The notes under the pieces are model-generated. The model saw nothing but the letters and a program-made list of their open reading frames with translations, was not told the origin of the DNA and made no database searches. The position numbers were made by a program, and so were the translations under genes. From Luteibacter sp. Sphag1AF (GTDB lineage: Bacteria > Pseudomonadota > Gammaproteobacteria > Xanthomonadales > Rhodanobacteraceae), in contig NZ_JACHYH010000008.1 in the NCBI RefSeq assembly GCF_014192715.1, positions 78,336-142,335 on the forward strand: a DNA stretch of 64,000 nt, read 5' to 3'. Below are positions 8,294-16,565 of the stretch, in pieces (positions within the stretch are counted from its first letter, which is position 1; the number at the start of each line of letters is the position of its first letter).

Positions 8294-9121
8294 GTGTACG
8301 TCGAAAAAGCCAATGCCCCCGTTCGCAAGCCGGTCACCGTGCCGGGCCTTCGGACGATGAAGGCGGAAGGGCGAAAGATCGCGATGTTGACGGCTTACGA
8401 CACCAGCTTTGCCATGCAGTCTGAGTTGGCGGGCGTGGATGTTGCGCTGGTGGGTGATTCGCTGGGCATGGTCATTCAGGGGCGCCGCAGCACGCTGCCG
8501 GTGACGCTCGACCAGATGGTCTATCACACCGCCCTGGTGGCCCGCGGCCTCTCGGCCACGCTACTGGTTGCCGACCTGCCGTTCATGAGCGACCGCGATG
8601 TCCCCACCGCCATGAACGCCGCCGCGCGGCTGATGGGCGAGGGGGAGGCGGCGATGGTGAAGATCGAAGGCGCCGGTCACATTCTTGATGTGATTTCGGC
8701 ACTATCTGCGCGGGACATTCCCGTGTGCTCGCATCTTGGTCTCACGCCGCAGTCGGTCCACAAGTTTGGCGGCTATCGCGTGCAGGGCAAGAACGAAGAC
8801 ACCGCCGACCAGATGCTGGCCGACGCCAAAGCCGTGGAAGTGGCTGGCGCGGACATGCTGGTGCTGGAATGCATTCCCTCGGCGCTCGGTGCGCGCATCA
8901 GCCGGGAGCTGTCCATTCCGGTCATTGGCATTGGTGCGGGTCCTGATTGCGACGGGCAGGTTCTGGTCGTCTATGACATGCTGGGCATCACCCCCGGGAA
9001 GCGCCCAAAGTTCAGCAAGGATTTCCTTGCCGGGCGCGATTCTGTGCAGGCGGCTATGGCAGCCTACGTCGAGGACGTCCGGAACGGACAGTTCCCGGGC
9101 CCCGAACACGGCTTCAACTGA
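8294..9121 (+). CDS. panB: 3-methyl-2-oxobutanoate hydroxymethyltransferase PanB
   Basis: The 275-residue enzyme makes ketopantoate from alpha-ketoisovalerate and methylene-THF, the first step of pantothenate synthesis. Signatures include KIAMLTAYDTSFA, VGDSLGMVIQG, LPFMSD, MVKIEGAG, HLGLTPQSVHKFGGYRVQG and PVIGIGAGPDCDGQVLVVYDMLG. I choose the GTG at 8294 (VYVEKANAPVRKPVTVPGL), which gives the usual family length. The frame stays open upstream to 8210, overlapping folK, but that extension has no family counterpart. panC starts 22 bp downstream, so the two are one operon. Confidence 0.95.
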   Translation: MYVEKANAPVRKPVTVPGLRTMKAEGRKIAMLTAYDTSFAMQSELAGVDVALVGDSLGMVIQGRRSTLPVTLDQMVYHTALVARGLSATLLVADLPFMSDRDVPTAMNAAARLMGEGEAAMVKIEGAGHILDVISALSARDIPVCSHLGLTPQSVHKFGGYRVQGKNEDTADQMLADAKAVEVAGADMLVLECIPSALGARISRELSIPVIGIGAGPDCDGQVLVVYDMLGITPGKRPKFSKDFLAGRDSVQAAMAAYVEDVRNGQFPGPEHGFN

Positions 9122-9143
9122 CCATCCAGGCTCATAAGAAATC

Positions 9144-9989
9144 ATGCAAACCGTGACAGATGCGGCTGCGCTTCGCGCCGCCATCCGTGGCTGGCGTACC
9201 GCCGGCCAGACCGTGGGCCTCGTGCCGACGATGGGCAACCTGCACGCGGGTCACCACTCGCTGCTGAAACTGGTACGCAACCGTGCCGACCGCGTGGTTG
9301 CCAGCGTCTTCGTCAATCCGACCCAGTTCGGCCCGGGCGAGGACTTCGAGCGCTACCCGCGCACCCTGGCGCAGGATCAGGCCGGGCTGGCGGAAGCCGG
9401 TTGCGACATCCTGTTTGCGCCGGAAGTGGCCACCCTTTACCCGTTTGGTGCCGACTCAAGCGTCAGCATCCACGTGCCCAGGCTCACCGAGACGCTGGAA
9501 GGCGCACATCGCCCTGGTCATTTCGATGGCGTGGCCACCGTGGTCGCCAAGCTGTTCAATCTGGTGCAGCCCGATCTGGCGGTGTTTGGCCAGAAGGATT
9601 TCCAGCAGCTGCGCGTGATCGAGCGCATGGTCCGTGACCTGTCGTTGCCCATCAAGGTGATGGCTGCGCCCACGTTGCGCGACGAGGATGGCCTGGCGCT
9701 GAGCTCCCGCAACCAGTACCTGTCGGCCGCCGAGCGCGTCCGCGCGCCCCAGATTTACGCCACGCTGACCCAGATGCGCGAGCTGTTCGCCCAGGGGCAT
9801 GCCTGGCAGGCCCTGGAGCAGGCCGCCACGGCCCGCCTGCAGCGCGCGGGCTTCGTGCCCGACTATGTGGCCATCCGCCGCGCCGAGGACCTTGGCGAGC
9901 CGGAGGCGGACGAGCGCACCGGTCTGGTGGCCCTGGTCGCCGCCCGCCTGGGCACCACGCGCCTGATCGACAACCTCCCGTTCGACTGA
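9144..9989 (+). CDS. panC: Pantothenate synthetase PanC
   Basis: The 281-residue ligase joins pantoate and beta-alanine using ATP. Motifs are LVPTMGNLHAGHHSLL (the HIGH-like nucleotidyl site), SVFVNPTQFGPGEDFERYPR, FGQKDFQQLRVI and LALSSRNQYLS (the KMSKS-like site). Length matches the usual 280-285. It follows panB closely and precedes panD, completing the three dedicated pantothenate genes in one run. Confidence 0.96.
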   Translation: MQTVTDAAALRAAIRGWRTAGQTVGLVPTMGNLHAGHHSLLKLVRNRADRVVASVFVNPTQFGPGEDFERYPRTLAQDQAGLAEAGCDILFAPEVATLYPFGADSSVSIHVPRLTETLEGAHRPGHFDGVATVVAKLFNLVQPDLAVFGQKDFQQLRVIERMVRDLSLPIKVMAAPTLRDEDGLALSSRNQYLSAAERVRAPQIYATLTQMRELFAQGHAWQALEQAATARLQRAGFVPDYVAIRRAEDLGEPEADERTGLVALVAARLGTTRLIDNLPFD

Positions 9990-10109
9990 CGGGGCTTGTT
10001 CCGGGGTGGGCCGCCCCCATTAACGGCCCGACAGCGCCTTGACGACGCCCGGGGCGCAGGCAGCTATACTTGGCGTTTGCCTTTCATCGATCCCCACGGT
10101 AAACCGCTC

Positions 10110-10490
10110 ATGCACCTGAACATGCTCAAGGCCAAGATCCACCGCGCTACGGTGACGCACGCCGAGCTGCATTACGAAGGATCGATCGCCATCGACGGCC
10201 TCCTGCTCGACGCATCGGGCATCCGCGAGTACGAGCAGATCCACGCCTGGAACATCAACAATGGCCAGCGCTTCGTTACCTATGCGCTTCGCGCCGAAGA
10301 AGGCTCGGGCATCATTTCGGTCAACGGCAGCGCCGCTCATCGCGCCCAGCCGGGTGACCTGGTGATCATCGCCGCCTTCGTTGGCCTGTCCGAAGCCGAG
10401 CTGGCTGCCTACAAGCCGGACCTGGTGTACGTGGACCGCGACAACAAGATCACGCACACGAATCACTCGATTCCGAAACAGGCTGCATAA
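10110..10490 (+). CDS. panD: Aspartate 1-decarboxylase PanD
   Basis: The 126-residue pyruvoyl-dependent enzyme supplies beta-alanine to PanC. The self-cleavage site is Gly24-Ser25 in [11 protein letters not shown], exactly at the canonical position when translation begins at the ATG at 10110 ([20 protein letters not shown]). Residues [12 protein letters not shown] and [18 protein letters not shown] complete the active site region. The open frame extends upstream to 9996, but that would displace the processing site. A 12-bp stem hairpin spans the stop codon. Confidence 0.95.
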   Translation: MHLNMLKAKIHRATVTHAELHYEGSIAIDGLLLDASGIREYEQIHAWNINNGQRFVTYALRAEEGSGIISVNGSAAHRAQPGDLVIIAAFVGLSEAELAAYKPDLVYVDRDNKITHTNHSIPKQAA

Positions 10491-10502
10491 AGCCTGTTTC
10501 GG
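10473..10502. repeat. Perfect 12-bp-stem hairpin spanning the panD stop codon
   Basis: CCGAAACAGGCT at 10473-10484 pairs with AGCCTGTTTCGG at 10491-10502 across a 6-nt loop that contains the TAA stop. No T-run follows. It may stabilise the panBCD mRNA end or act as a weak terminator before pgi. Confidence 0.55.
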
Positions 10503-10589
10503 GCGGCAGAACGGACACGCGGATACAATTCCAACACTGTCCGGTGCGGTAACATCATGGCTTCCTCCGATGCATAGCAAGTGGGAGCC

Positions 10590-12221
10590 ATGAATTCCAA
10601 GAACGCACGCCTGCCGTCCTTTGAAGCGCACGCTTCGCGCCTCTCCTCCACCCATCTGCGTCAACTGCTTGCCGACGAGGCACGCGGTGACCGGCTGCGT
10701 ACCCGTGTGGGTCCCGTGTGGCTGGATCTATCCCGCCAGAAGCTGGACGTCGCCGCGCTGGATGCCGTGGGCGAGTACCTTCAAAGCACGCACTGGCAGG
10801 CTGCGCGTGACGCGATGTTTGCCGGCGAGCACATCAACACCTCCGAGGACCGAGCCGTGCTGCACACGGCGCTTCGCGCCGGTCAGTCGCGCCATCCGCG
10901 CGCGCCGGCAGAGGTGCGTCAGGAAATCGAGGCCACGCTGCAGCGCATGGGCCACATCGTGGATGCCGTGCATCGCGGCGAGGGTGAATCGGTTGGCCTG
11001 ATTCCGCAGGTCACCGACGTGGTCAACATCGGCATCGGCGGCTCCGACCTCGGCCCGCGCCTTGCCGTGCATGCGCTTGAGCAATTCCACGTCAAGGGTC
11101 TGCGCAGCCACTTCCTCACCAACGTGGATGGTCAGGCTGCGTACAACCTGATGAACCAGCTGGACCCGCGCCGCACGCTGGTCATTCTGGTATCCAAGAC
11201 GTTCACCACGCAGGAAACCCTGCTCAACGGTGGCGTGTTCCTCGACTGGATTGTGCGCGCGCACGACGGCAACAAGGCGGCTGCGTCGAAGCATTTCCTT
11301 GCCGTCAGTTCCAACGTGGATGCTGCCGAGAAATGGGGTGTGCCTGCGGCGCAGGTATTGCCGATGTGGGACTTTGTCGGTGGCCGTTACTCGCTGTGGT
11401 CGGCTGTTGGCGCGTCCATCGCGTTCTCGGTCGGCATGGATCGCTTCCGCGAACTGTTGGCGGGTGCGGCAGAAGCCGACGATCACTTCCTCACTGCCGA
11501 GTGGAACAAGAACGGCCCCGTGCTGCTCGCCATTGCGGAGATGTGGAATCGCAATGTGCTCAAACGCACCAGCCGCGCGGTGGTGCCGTATGTGGACGCG
11601 CTGGTCGATCTTCCATCCTATCTCCAGCAGCTGGAGATGGAAAGCCTCGGCAAGCACGTGCATCCGACGGGCGGCCATGTGGAAGATTCCACCGTGCCCG
11701 TCGTGTGGGGCAGCATTGGCACCAATGCGCAGCATGCGTATTTCCAGGCATTGCATCAGGGCACCGATGTGGTGCCGCTGGAATTCATCGGCATCGTGAA
11801 GCCCGCTCATCCGCTGGCCAAGAATCATGCGGCACTGCTTTCCAACCTGCTGGCACAGGCCGCTGCGCTGGCGCTGGGCAAGACCTTCGACGAAGCGCTT
11901 GCCGAAGCGAAGACCGGCACCGAAGAGCAGCGTCGCGCACTGGCCGAGCAGCGCACGTTCGAGGGCGATCGTCCCAGCACGGTGCTGATGCTGGACTCGC
12001 TGACGCCGCGCTCGCTGGGTGCTCTGATCGCACTGTACGAGCACAAGGTGTTCCTGCTGGGCCACCTCTGGCGCATCAATGCGTTCGACCAGTGGGGCGT
12101 GGAACTGGGCAAGGCTATCGCGTCGCAGATTCTGCCGTCGCTGGACGCCGACCCGGACACGCTCACGCAGTTCGACAGCGCCACTGTCGAACTGATCCGC
12201 ACCATCCAGTCACGCAAGTGA
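10590..12221 (+). CDS. pgi: Glucose-6-phosphate isomerase Pgi
   Basis: The 543-residue enzyme interconverts glucose-6-phosphate and fructose-6-phosphate in glycolysis. It shows VVNIGIGGSDLGPRLAVHAL, SKTFTTQETL, WDFVGGRYSLWSAVGASIAF, the catalytic Glu region LPSYLQQLEMESLGKHV, and GTNAQHAYFQALHQGTDVVPLEFIG with the catalytic His, then WGVELGKAIA with the catalytic Lys. Length fits the large bacterial Pgi class. The ATG at 10590 (MNSKNARLP) is taken as the start; an in-frame GTG at 10581 is possible. It stands alone between panD and a bidirectional hairpin. Confidence 0.96.
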   Translation: MNSKNARLPSFEAHASRLSSTHLRQLLADEARGDRLRTRVGPVWLDLSRQKLDVAALDAVGEYLQSTHWQAARDAMFAGEHINTSEDRAVLHTALRAGQSRHPRAPAEVRQEIEATLQRMGHIVDAVHRGEGESVGLIPQVTDVVNIGIGGSDLGPRLAVHALEQFHVKGLRSHFLTNVDGQAAYNLMNQLDPRRTLVILVSKTFTTQETLLNGGVFLDWIVRAHDGNKAAASKHFLAVSSNVDAAEKWGVPAAQVLPMWDFVGGRYSLWSAVGASIAFSVGMDRFRELLAGAAEADDHFLTAEWNKNGPVLLAIAEMWNRNVLKRTSRAVVPYVDALVDLPSYLQQLEMESLGKHVHPTGGHVEDSTVPVVWGSIGTNAQHAYFQALHQGTDVVPLEFIGIVKPAHPLAKNHAALLSNLLAQAAALALGKTFDEALAEAKTGTEEQRRALAEQRTFEGDRPSTVLMLDSLTPRSLGALIALYEHKVFLLGHLWRINAFDQWGVELGKAIASQILPSLDADPDTLTQFDSATVELIRTIQSRK

Positions 12222-12226
12222 TAGCT

Positions 12227-12261
12227 GCACCGTGGAGCGCGCCTGGCGCGCTACACGGTGC
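12227..12261. terminator. Bidirectional hairpin between pgi and the amidase gene
   Basis: GCACCGTG...AGCGCGCC and GGCGCGCT...CACGGTGC form a long GC-rich imperfect stem in the 43-bp gap between two converging genes. No T-run is present, so its terminator role is inferred from its position. Confidence 0.5.
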
Positions 12262-12264
12262 GAT

Positions 12265-13833
12265 TCACGGCAGCGTGGGAAGAAACGTCGGCGGCTGAAA
12301 CGCGTTCAATGCCTGCTCCGTGCCGTACGCCACGGTAATCAGCGTGGCCTCGCTCCATTTTGTACCGAAGAACACCACGCCCACGGGCAGGCCGTGCGTC
12401 ATGTCGACCGGCAGGGTGATCGACGGGTAGCCCGCGATGGCCGCGGGGGCCGACACGCCACCGATGGTCGGATCGCCGCTGACCACGTGGTCACCCAGCA
12501 GCAGATCGGTAGGGAAGGCCGGGCCCCAGCTCGGCGCCAGCAGCGCATCCAGATGATGTGCCGCCAGGGCGGCGTCGATGCCTTCCGGCCCTGCCAGGCG
12601 CTTTGCACGCGTGCTGGCTTCCACATACGCCTTGTCTGTCAGCTCGCCCTTTTCCTGTGCGGCAAGAAACAGCTCCTGTCCGAACCATGGCATTTCCTCG
12701 GACGCGTGCGCGTTGTTGAACGCGATCAGGTCGGCCAGCGTATGCACGTGGATACCGGTGCGCGTGGCCAGATACGCGGCGATGTCGTGCTTGAAGTCGT
12801 AGAGCAGCACGGTCATTTCGTCGTCGCTGAATTCCTTCAGGTGCGGAATGTCCACGTTGTCGACAATGATGGCGCCCTTCGCCTTCAGGGTGGCAATCGT
12901 CTTCTCCAGCGCACGATCCGCATGGGGTTCAATGCCCGCCAGCTGACGTACCACACCGATGCGCTTGCCGCGAAGTCCATCTGCCGTCAGTGCCTTTGTG
13001 TAATCGACTTTGTGCTGATCGGCGTCTTTCGTCGCCACATCGCGGGGATCGGAACCGGCAATCACCGTGAGCACCGCAGCGGCATCGGCAACGCTGCGCG
13101 CCATGGGACCGGCGGTGTCCTGACTGTGCGAAATGGGCACGATGCCCGCACGACTGACCAGGCCAAGCGTGGGCTTGATGCCAACGAGCCCGTTGACCGA
13201 TGCGGGCCCCAGAATGGAGCCGTCCGTTTCGGTGCCGATGGCGACTGTGGCAAGGCCCGCCGCTATTGCCGCGCCTGATCCTGCGCTGGACCCTGAGGGA
13301 TTGCGATCCAGCACATAAGGATTGCGCGTCTGCCCGCCACGTCCGCTCCAGCCGCTGCTCGCGTGGCTGGAACGCATGTTGGCCCATTCGCTGAGGTTGG
13401 TCTTGCCAAGAATCACTGCGCCGGCCTCGCGCAGTTTCGCCGCCACGGTGGCGTCGCGCGGCGCGGGCGCGCCGACCAATGCCAGCGAGCCCGCGCTGGT
13501 CTGCATGCGGTCCCCCGTGTCGATGTTGTCCTTCAGCAGCACCACCATGCCGCGCAGGGCACCCGCAGGTTTCGCATCGCTGGCGCGTGCCAGCGACAGC
13601 GCATCCGGGTTCACTTCGATCACGGCATTGATCGAAGGACCGCTCTTGTCGATCTTCGCAATGCGATCAAGAAAAAGCTGCGTCATGCCCTGCGCGGTGA
13701 GTGCGCCGCTGGCATAGGCCTTTTGCAGCGTGTCGATGGATGCGTAGGCATCGTTGGGTGACGGTGTACCTGCCTGTGCCTGCGAAATGCCCCATGCAAG
13801 AACAACGGCCGCCCACGACAAACGACTCTTCAT
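12265..13833 (-). CDS. Exported amidase-signature family hydrolase
   Basis: The 522-residue protein starts with a Sec signal peptide (MKSRLSWAAVVLAWGISQAQAG) and carries the amidase signature fold. The catalytic Lys lies in VVLLKDNIDTGD, and the cis-Ser/nucleophile Ser region reads GSSAGSGAAIAAGLATVAIGTETDGSI, followed by GLVGIKPTLGLVSR. The substrate is unknown; relatives hydrolyse amides of peptides, nitriles or amino acids. Because of the signal it should act in the periplasm or outside. The ATG at 13831-13833 is preferred because it opens the signal peptide; the frame continues 37 codons further upstream. The gene is convergent with pgi and divergent from the cytochrome genes. Confidence 0.88.
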   Translation of the reverse strand: MKSRLSWAAVVLAWGISQAQAGTPSPNDAYASIDTLQKAYASGALTAQGMTQLFLDRIAKIDKSGPSINAVIEVNPDALSLARASDAKPAGALRGMVVLLKDNIDTGDRMQTSAGSLALVGAPAPRDATVAAKLREAGAVILGKTNLSEWANMRSSHASSGWSGRGGQTRNPYVLDRNPSGSSAGSGAAIAAGLATVAIGTETDGSILGPASVNGLVGIKPTLGLVSRAGIVPISHSQDTAGPMARSVADAAAVLTVIAGSDPRDVATKDADQHKVDYTKALTADGLRGKRIGVVRQLAGIEPHADRALEKTIATLKAKGAIIVDNVDIPHLKEFSDDEMTVLLYDFKHDIAAYLATRTGIHVHTLADLIAFNNAHASEEMPWFGQELFLAAQEKGELTDKAYVEASTRAKRLAGPEGIDAALAAHHLDALLAPSWGPAFPTDLLLGDHVVSGDPTIGGVSAPAAIAGYPSITLPVDMTHGLPVGVVFFGTKWSEATLITVAYGTEQALNAFQPPTFLPTLP

Positions 13834-14030
13834 GCGATTCCCCCGAAACACTGACGATGGCGTCCATCTTAACCACAGTCGGGCAAGGAGACGCCGCCCG
13901 GACGATCCACGGACGTGATCGACGGGTGCGACAAAATGGGCCATCGGCGTGCTCGACGCGCCCGGGAGAAACCCGGCATGATTCGGAACTGCACCCTTGG
14001 ATATTCCTCCCGGGATCAGGAGACCGCCTC

Positions 14031-14744
14031 ATGCGTCGTCGCTCGTTGTGCTGGCCGCTGTTGGCCGGTCTTGTTCTCATGGCCACAGTCGCTCATGCGG
14101 ACGACGCTCCCGTTCCCGATACCCTGAAGCAACGCATTGCTGCCTGTACCAGTTGCCATGGCGAGCAGGGGCAGGGTGGCGACAACGGATTCAATCCCCG
14201 GCTGGCGGGCAAGCCGGCGGGGTATCTGGTGCGGCAGATGCAGGACTTCAAGCAGGGGCTGCGGCATTACCCGATCATGGAGTACATGGTCACGCCGCTG
14301 ACCGATGACTACATGCGCGAGATAGCCGCTTATTTTTCTGCGCAGGAAGTGCCGTATGCGCCGCAACCTGCGCAACGTCTTCCTGCCAGCGCGCTTGCGC
14401 GCGGCGAGCAGCTGGTAACGAAGGGGGATGCGGCGCGACAGGTGCCTGCGTGCATGAGTTGCCATGGTGTGAAGCTGACGGGTGTGCAGCCAGCCATTCC
14501 GGGCATTGTCGGGTTGCCATATGACTACCTCAGCGCGCAGTTGGGTTCGTGGCGCACACAGACACGCACGGCTACCGCACCCGATTGCATGGCGACGGTG
14601 GCCAGTCGCCTGACCGCTTCGGACATCAGTGCGGTGGCGGCATGGCTAGCGGTGCATCCCATCCCCGACGATCCGCGCCCCGCGGAAATCAGTGAGGGTC
14701 CGTTGCCGATGCATTGCGGCAGCGTGGAGGGATCGCATTCATGA
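14031..14744 (+). CDS. Diheme cytochrome c (c4-like), exported
   Basis: The 237-residue protein has a signal peptide ending in VAHA and two heme c attachment motifs, CTSCH about residue 38 and CMSCH about residue 143, each followed by a class I cytochrome c fold with GLPYDYLSAQL and similar helices. A good AGGAG sits upstream of the ATG at 14031, although the frame is open further back. The repeated two-domain layout resembles cytochrome c4. Its stop overlaps the start of the next cytochrome gene by four bases, so the two are made together. They probably act as electron carriers to a terminal oxidase or from a periplasmic dehydrogenase; no such enzyme is encoded beside them. Confidence 0.88.
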   Translation: MRRRSLCWPLLAGLVLMATVAHADDAPVPDTLKQRIAACTSCHGEQGQGGDNGFNPRLAGKPAGYLVRQMQDFKQGLRHYPIMEYMVTPLTDDYMREIAAYFSAQEVPYAPQPAQRLPASALARGEQLVTKGDAARQVPACMSCHGVKLTGVQPAIPGIVGLPYDYLSAQLGSWRTQTRTATAPDCMATVASRLTASDISAVAAWLAVHPIPDDPRPAEISEGPLPMHCGSVEGSHS

Positions 14745-15976
14745 CGCTGTGCCTGAGGATTTTTGCCTGTGTTGCGGCCTTGGCTGGATGGTCAGCGGTG
14801 GGCATCGTGCATGCAGAAAATGCTGCGCAAATTGAACGCGGACGTTACCTGAGTCTGGCCGGTGATTGTGCGTCGTGCCATACCGCGCGCGGTGGGCAGG
14901 CCTATGCCGGTGGAAGAGTGGTGCCCACACCGTTTGGAAGCATTCCTGCGCCGAACCTCACGCCCGATATGGCGACGGGCATCGGTGGGTGGAGCGCGGA
15001 CGATTTCTATCGCGCGCTGCACGAAGGGCGAGGCAAGGATGGGCAGTATCTCTATCCTGCGTTTCCCTATACGTCGTACACCCGGGTTACCCGTCCCGAC
15101 AGCGATGCGATCTTCGCGTACCTGCGCAGCCTTCCGCCCGTGCACAGCGAGCGGCGCGATAACGACCTGCGCTTTCCTTACAGCATGCGACGCATGATGG
15201 CGGGCTGGCGCCTGTTCTACTTCACGCAGGAAGAATACGTCGCTGATTCCAGTCAGTCGGCTGCCTGGAATCGCGGCGCTTATCTGGTGAACGGGCTGGG
15301 GCATTGCAACGATTGCCATTCCACCCGAAATTCATTGGGGGCCACGGTGGATGACCCGAGTCTGGCCGGCGGCATGATTCCCATGCAGAACTGGTACGCG
15401 CCCGACCTCAGCACGAAAGCCAACGGCGGCCTGGAAGGCTGGACCACAAAAGACATCGTGGATCTTCTGAAGACCGGGCGCTCGGCACGCGGCACGGCGT
15501 TCGGCCCCATGGCCGAGGTAGTGCGCGAAAGCACCCAGCACCTCAACGACGACGATCTGGCAGCGATGGCGCTGTATCTGCAATCGCTTCCTGCGCGCCC
15601 TGTGCCGAAGAAGGACGACTCGCCCCTGCTCGGCGCGTCGTTTGTGGTGAAGGGGCAGGCGGTCTACAAGGATCGCTGCGCGTCGTGCCATGGTGATGAT
15701 GGCAAGGGCCGCGGTGATGCGTATCCGCCGCTTGCGGGCAATACGTCGGTGGTTGAACCCATTGGCGCGAATGCTATCCGCGTCGTGCTTTCCGGTGGAT
15801 TCGCGCCGGCGACGCATGGCAATCCTCGTCCGTATTCGATGCCGCCGTTTTCGCAGCAATTGAGCGACGAGGATGTGGCAGCCGTGGTGTCTTACATCCG
15901 CCAGGCGTGGACGAACACGGCGCCGGCCGTCACGCCGGATGACGTTCGCACTTATCGGTCCACGCCGGGAACGTGA
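14741..15976 (+). CDS. Triheme cytochrome c, like membrane-bound alcohol/gluconate dehydrogenase cytochrome subunit
   Basis: The 411-residue protein has an N-terminal signal (MTLCLRIFACVAALAGWSAV) and three CxxCH heme sites, CASCH near residue 45, CNDCH near 190 and CASCH near 316. This domain plan, with APNLTPDMATGIGGWSADDFYRALHEG and FPYTSYTRVT, is that of the cytochrome subunit of PQQ- or FAD-linked membrane dehydrogenases, which pass electrons to ubiquinone. ATGA overlap with the diheme gene indicates translational coupling. No dehydrogenase subunit is adjacent, so the electron donor is unknown. The 3' end overlaps the convergent glycosylase gene by 25 bp. Confidence 0.88.
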   Translation: MTLCLRIFACVAALAGWSAVGIVHAENAAQIERGRYLSLAGDCASCHTARGGQAYAGGRVVPTPFGSIPAPNLTPDMATGIGGWSADDFYRALHEGRGKDGQYLYPAFPYTSYTRVTRPDSDAIFAYLRSLPPVHSERRDNDLRFPYSMRRMMAGWRLFYFTQEEYVADSSQSAAWNRGAYLVNGLGHCNDCHSTRNSLGATVDDPSLAGGMIPMQNWYAPDLSTKANGGLEGWTTKDIVDLLKTGRSARGTAFGPMAEVVRESTQHLNDDDLAAMALYLQSLPARPVPKKDDSPLLGASFVVKGQAVYKDRCASCHGDDGKGRGDAYPPLAGNTSVVEPIGANAIRVVLSGGFAPATHGNPRPYSMPPFSQQLSDEDVAAVVSYIRQAWTNTAPAVTPDDVRTYRSTPGT

Positions 15977-16494
15977 ATGGCTTGCGTCGCGTGGAAGGCA
16001 TCGGCGAGGCGCTGCCATGCCGATACGTCCCACGCGCCGCGTGCCTGGCCAGAGGGTGATGGCAACACGTAGAGGCGGGTGTCGCCGATCATGCTGTCTT
16101 GCCATCCGTAAGCAGGCACGTGCCCGAGCACGGTTTTCGCTGCCTGCTTGCTGGTGAAGGCAAGAATGCGCGGTGCGTATTGTTCGATCTTCACCCGCAA
16201 TGCCTGTGCGTCGTACGCATCGAAGGGCAGGTCACTATCGTTGCCGCTGTGGAACTTCGCGACATCGGTCAGGCCAATGCCCAGTGCCGGGAGCGCGATG
16301 AATTCCGCTGGCGCGAAACGCCGGGGCGTGATGCCGGTGTCGTGAAGGGTTCGCCAGAACATGTTTCCAGGATGCGCGTAGTACGCGCGATCCTGCGCGG
16401 AACGACGGCCGGCAGCGGTGCCGCAGAACACCAGGCGCAATCCGGGCTGAAGGACATCAGGCAGGACATGTGCGTCGGTGATGGGCGAAGGCAT
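15952..16494 (-). CDS. Mismatch-specific DNA glycosylase, Mug/TDG superfamily
   Basis: The roughly 180-residue uracil-DNA-glycosylase-fold protein has LPDVLQPGLRLVFCGTAAGRRSA in place of the Mug GINPGLSSA motif, then YYAHPGNMFWRTLHDTGITPRR, GIGLTDVAKF, and LPSPSGQARGAW as the second active-site loop. It should remove uracil or thymine opposite G. The GTAAG version marks a subfamily distinct from E. coli Mug. I take the start as MPSPITDAHVLPD (16494); an ATG ten codons upstream (16524) is possible. It converges on the cytochrome gene with a 25-bp overlap and diverges from the mscS-type gene. Confidence 0.85.
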   Translation of the reverse strand: MPSPITDAHVLPDVLQPGLRLVFCGTAAGRRSAQDRAYYAHPGNMFWRTLHDTGITPRRFAPAEFIALPALGIGLTDVAKFHSGNDSDLPFDAYDAQALRVKIEQYAPRILAFTSKQAAKTVLGHVPAYGWQDSMIGDTRLYVLPSPSGQARGAWDVSAWQRLADAFHATQAIHVPGVDR

Positions 16495-16565
16495 GCGGCG
16501 TACTTTACGGCTTTTGTGCAGCATGACAACAAAGCTTCCACATGCGGGCTGTCACCCTGACCCGC

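Noticed and set aside
10728..12065. 445-codon antisense frame over pgi, and 331-codon frame 496-1491 over thiD
   Set aside because: Both are mirror frames of well-conserved genes and have no recognisable motif or ribosome binding site.
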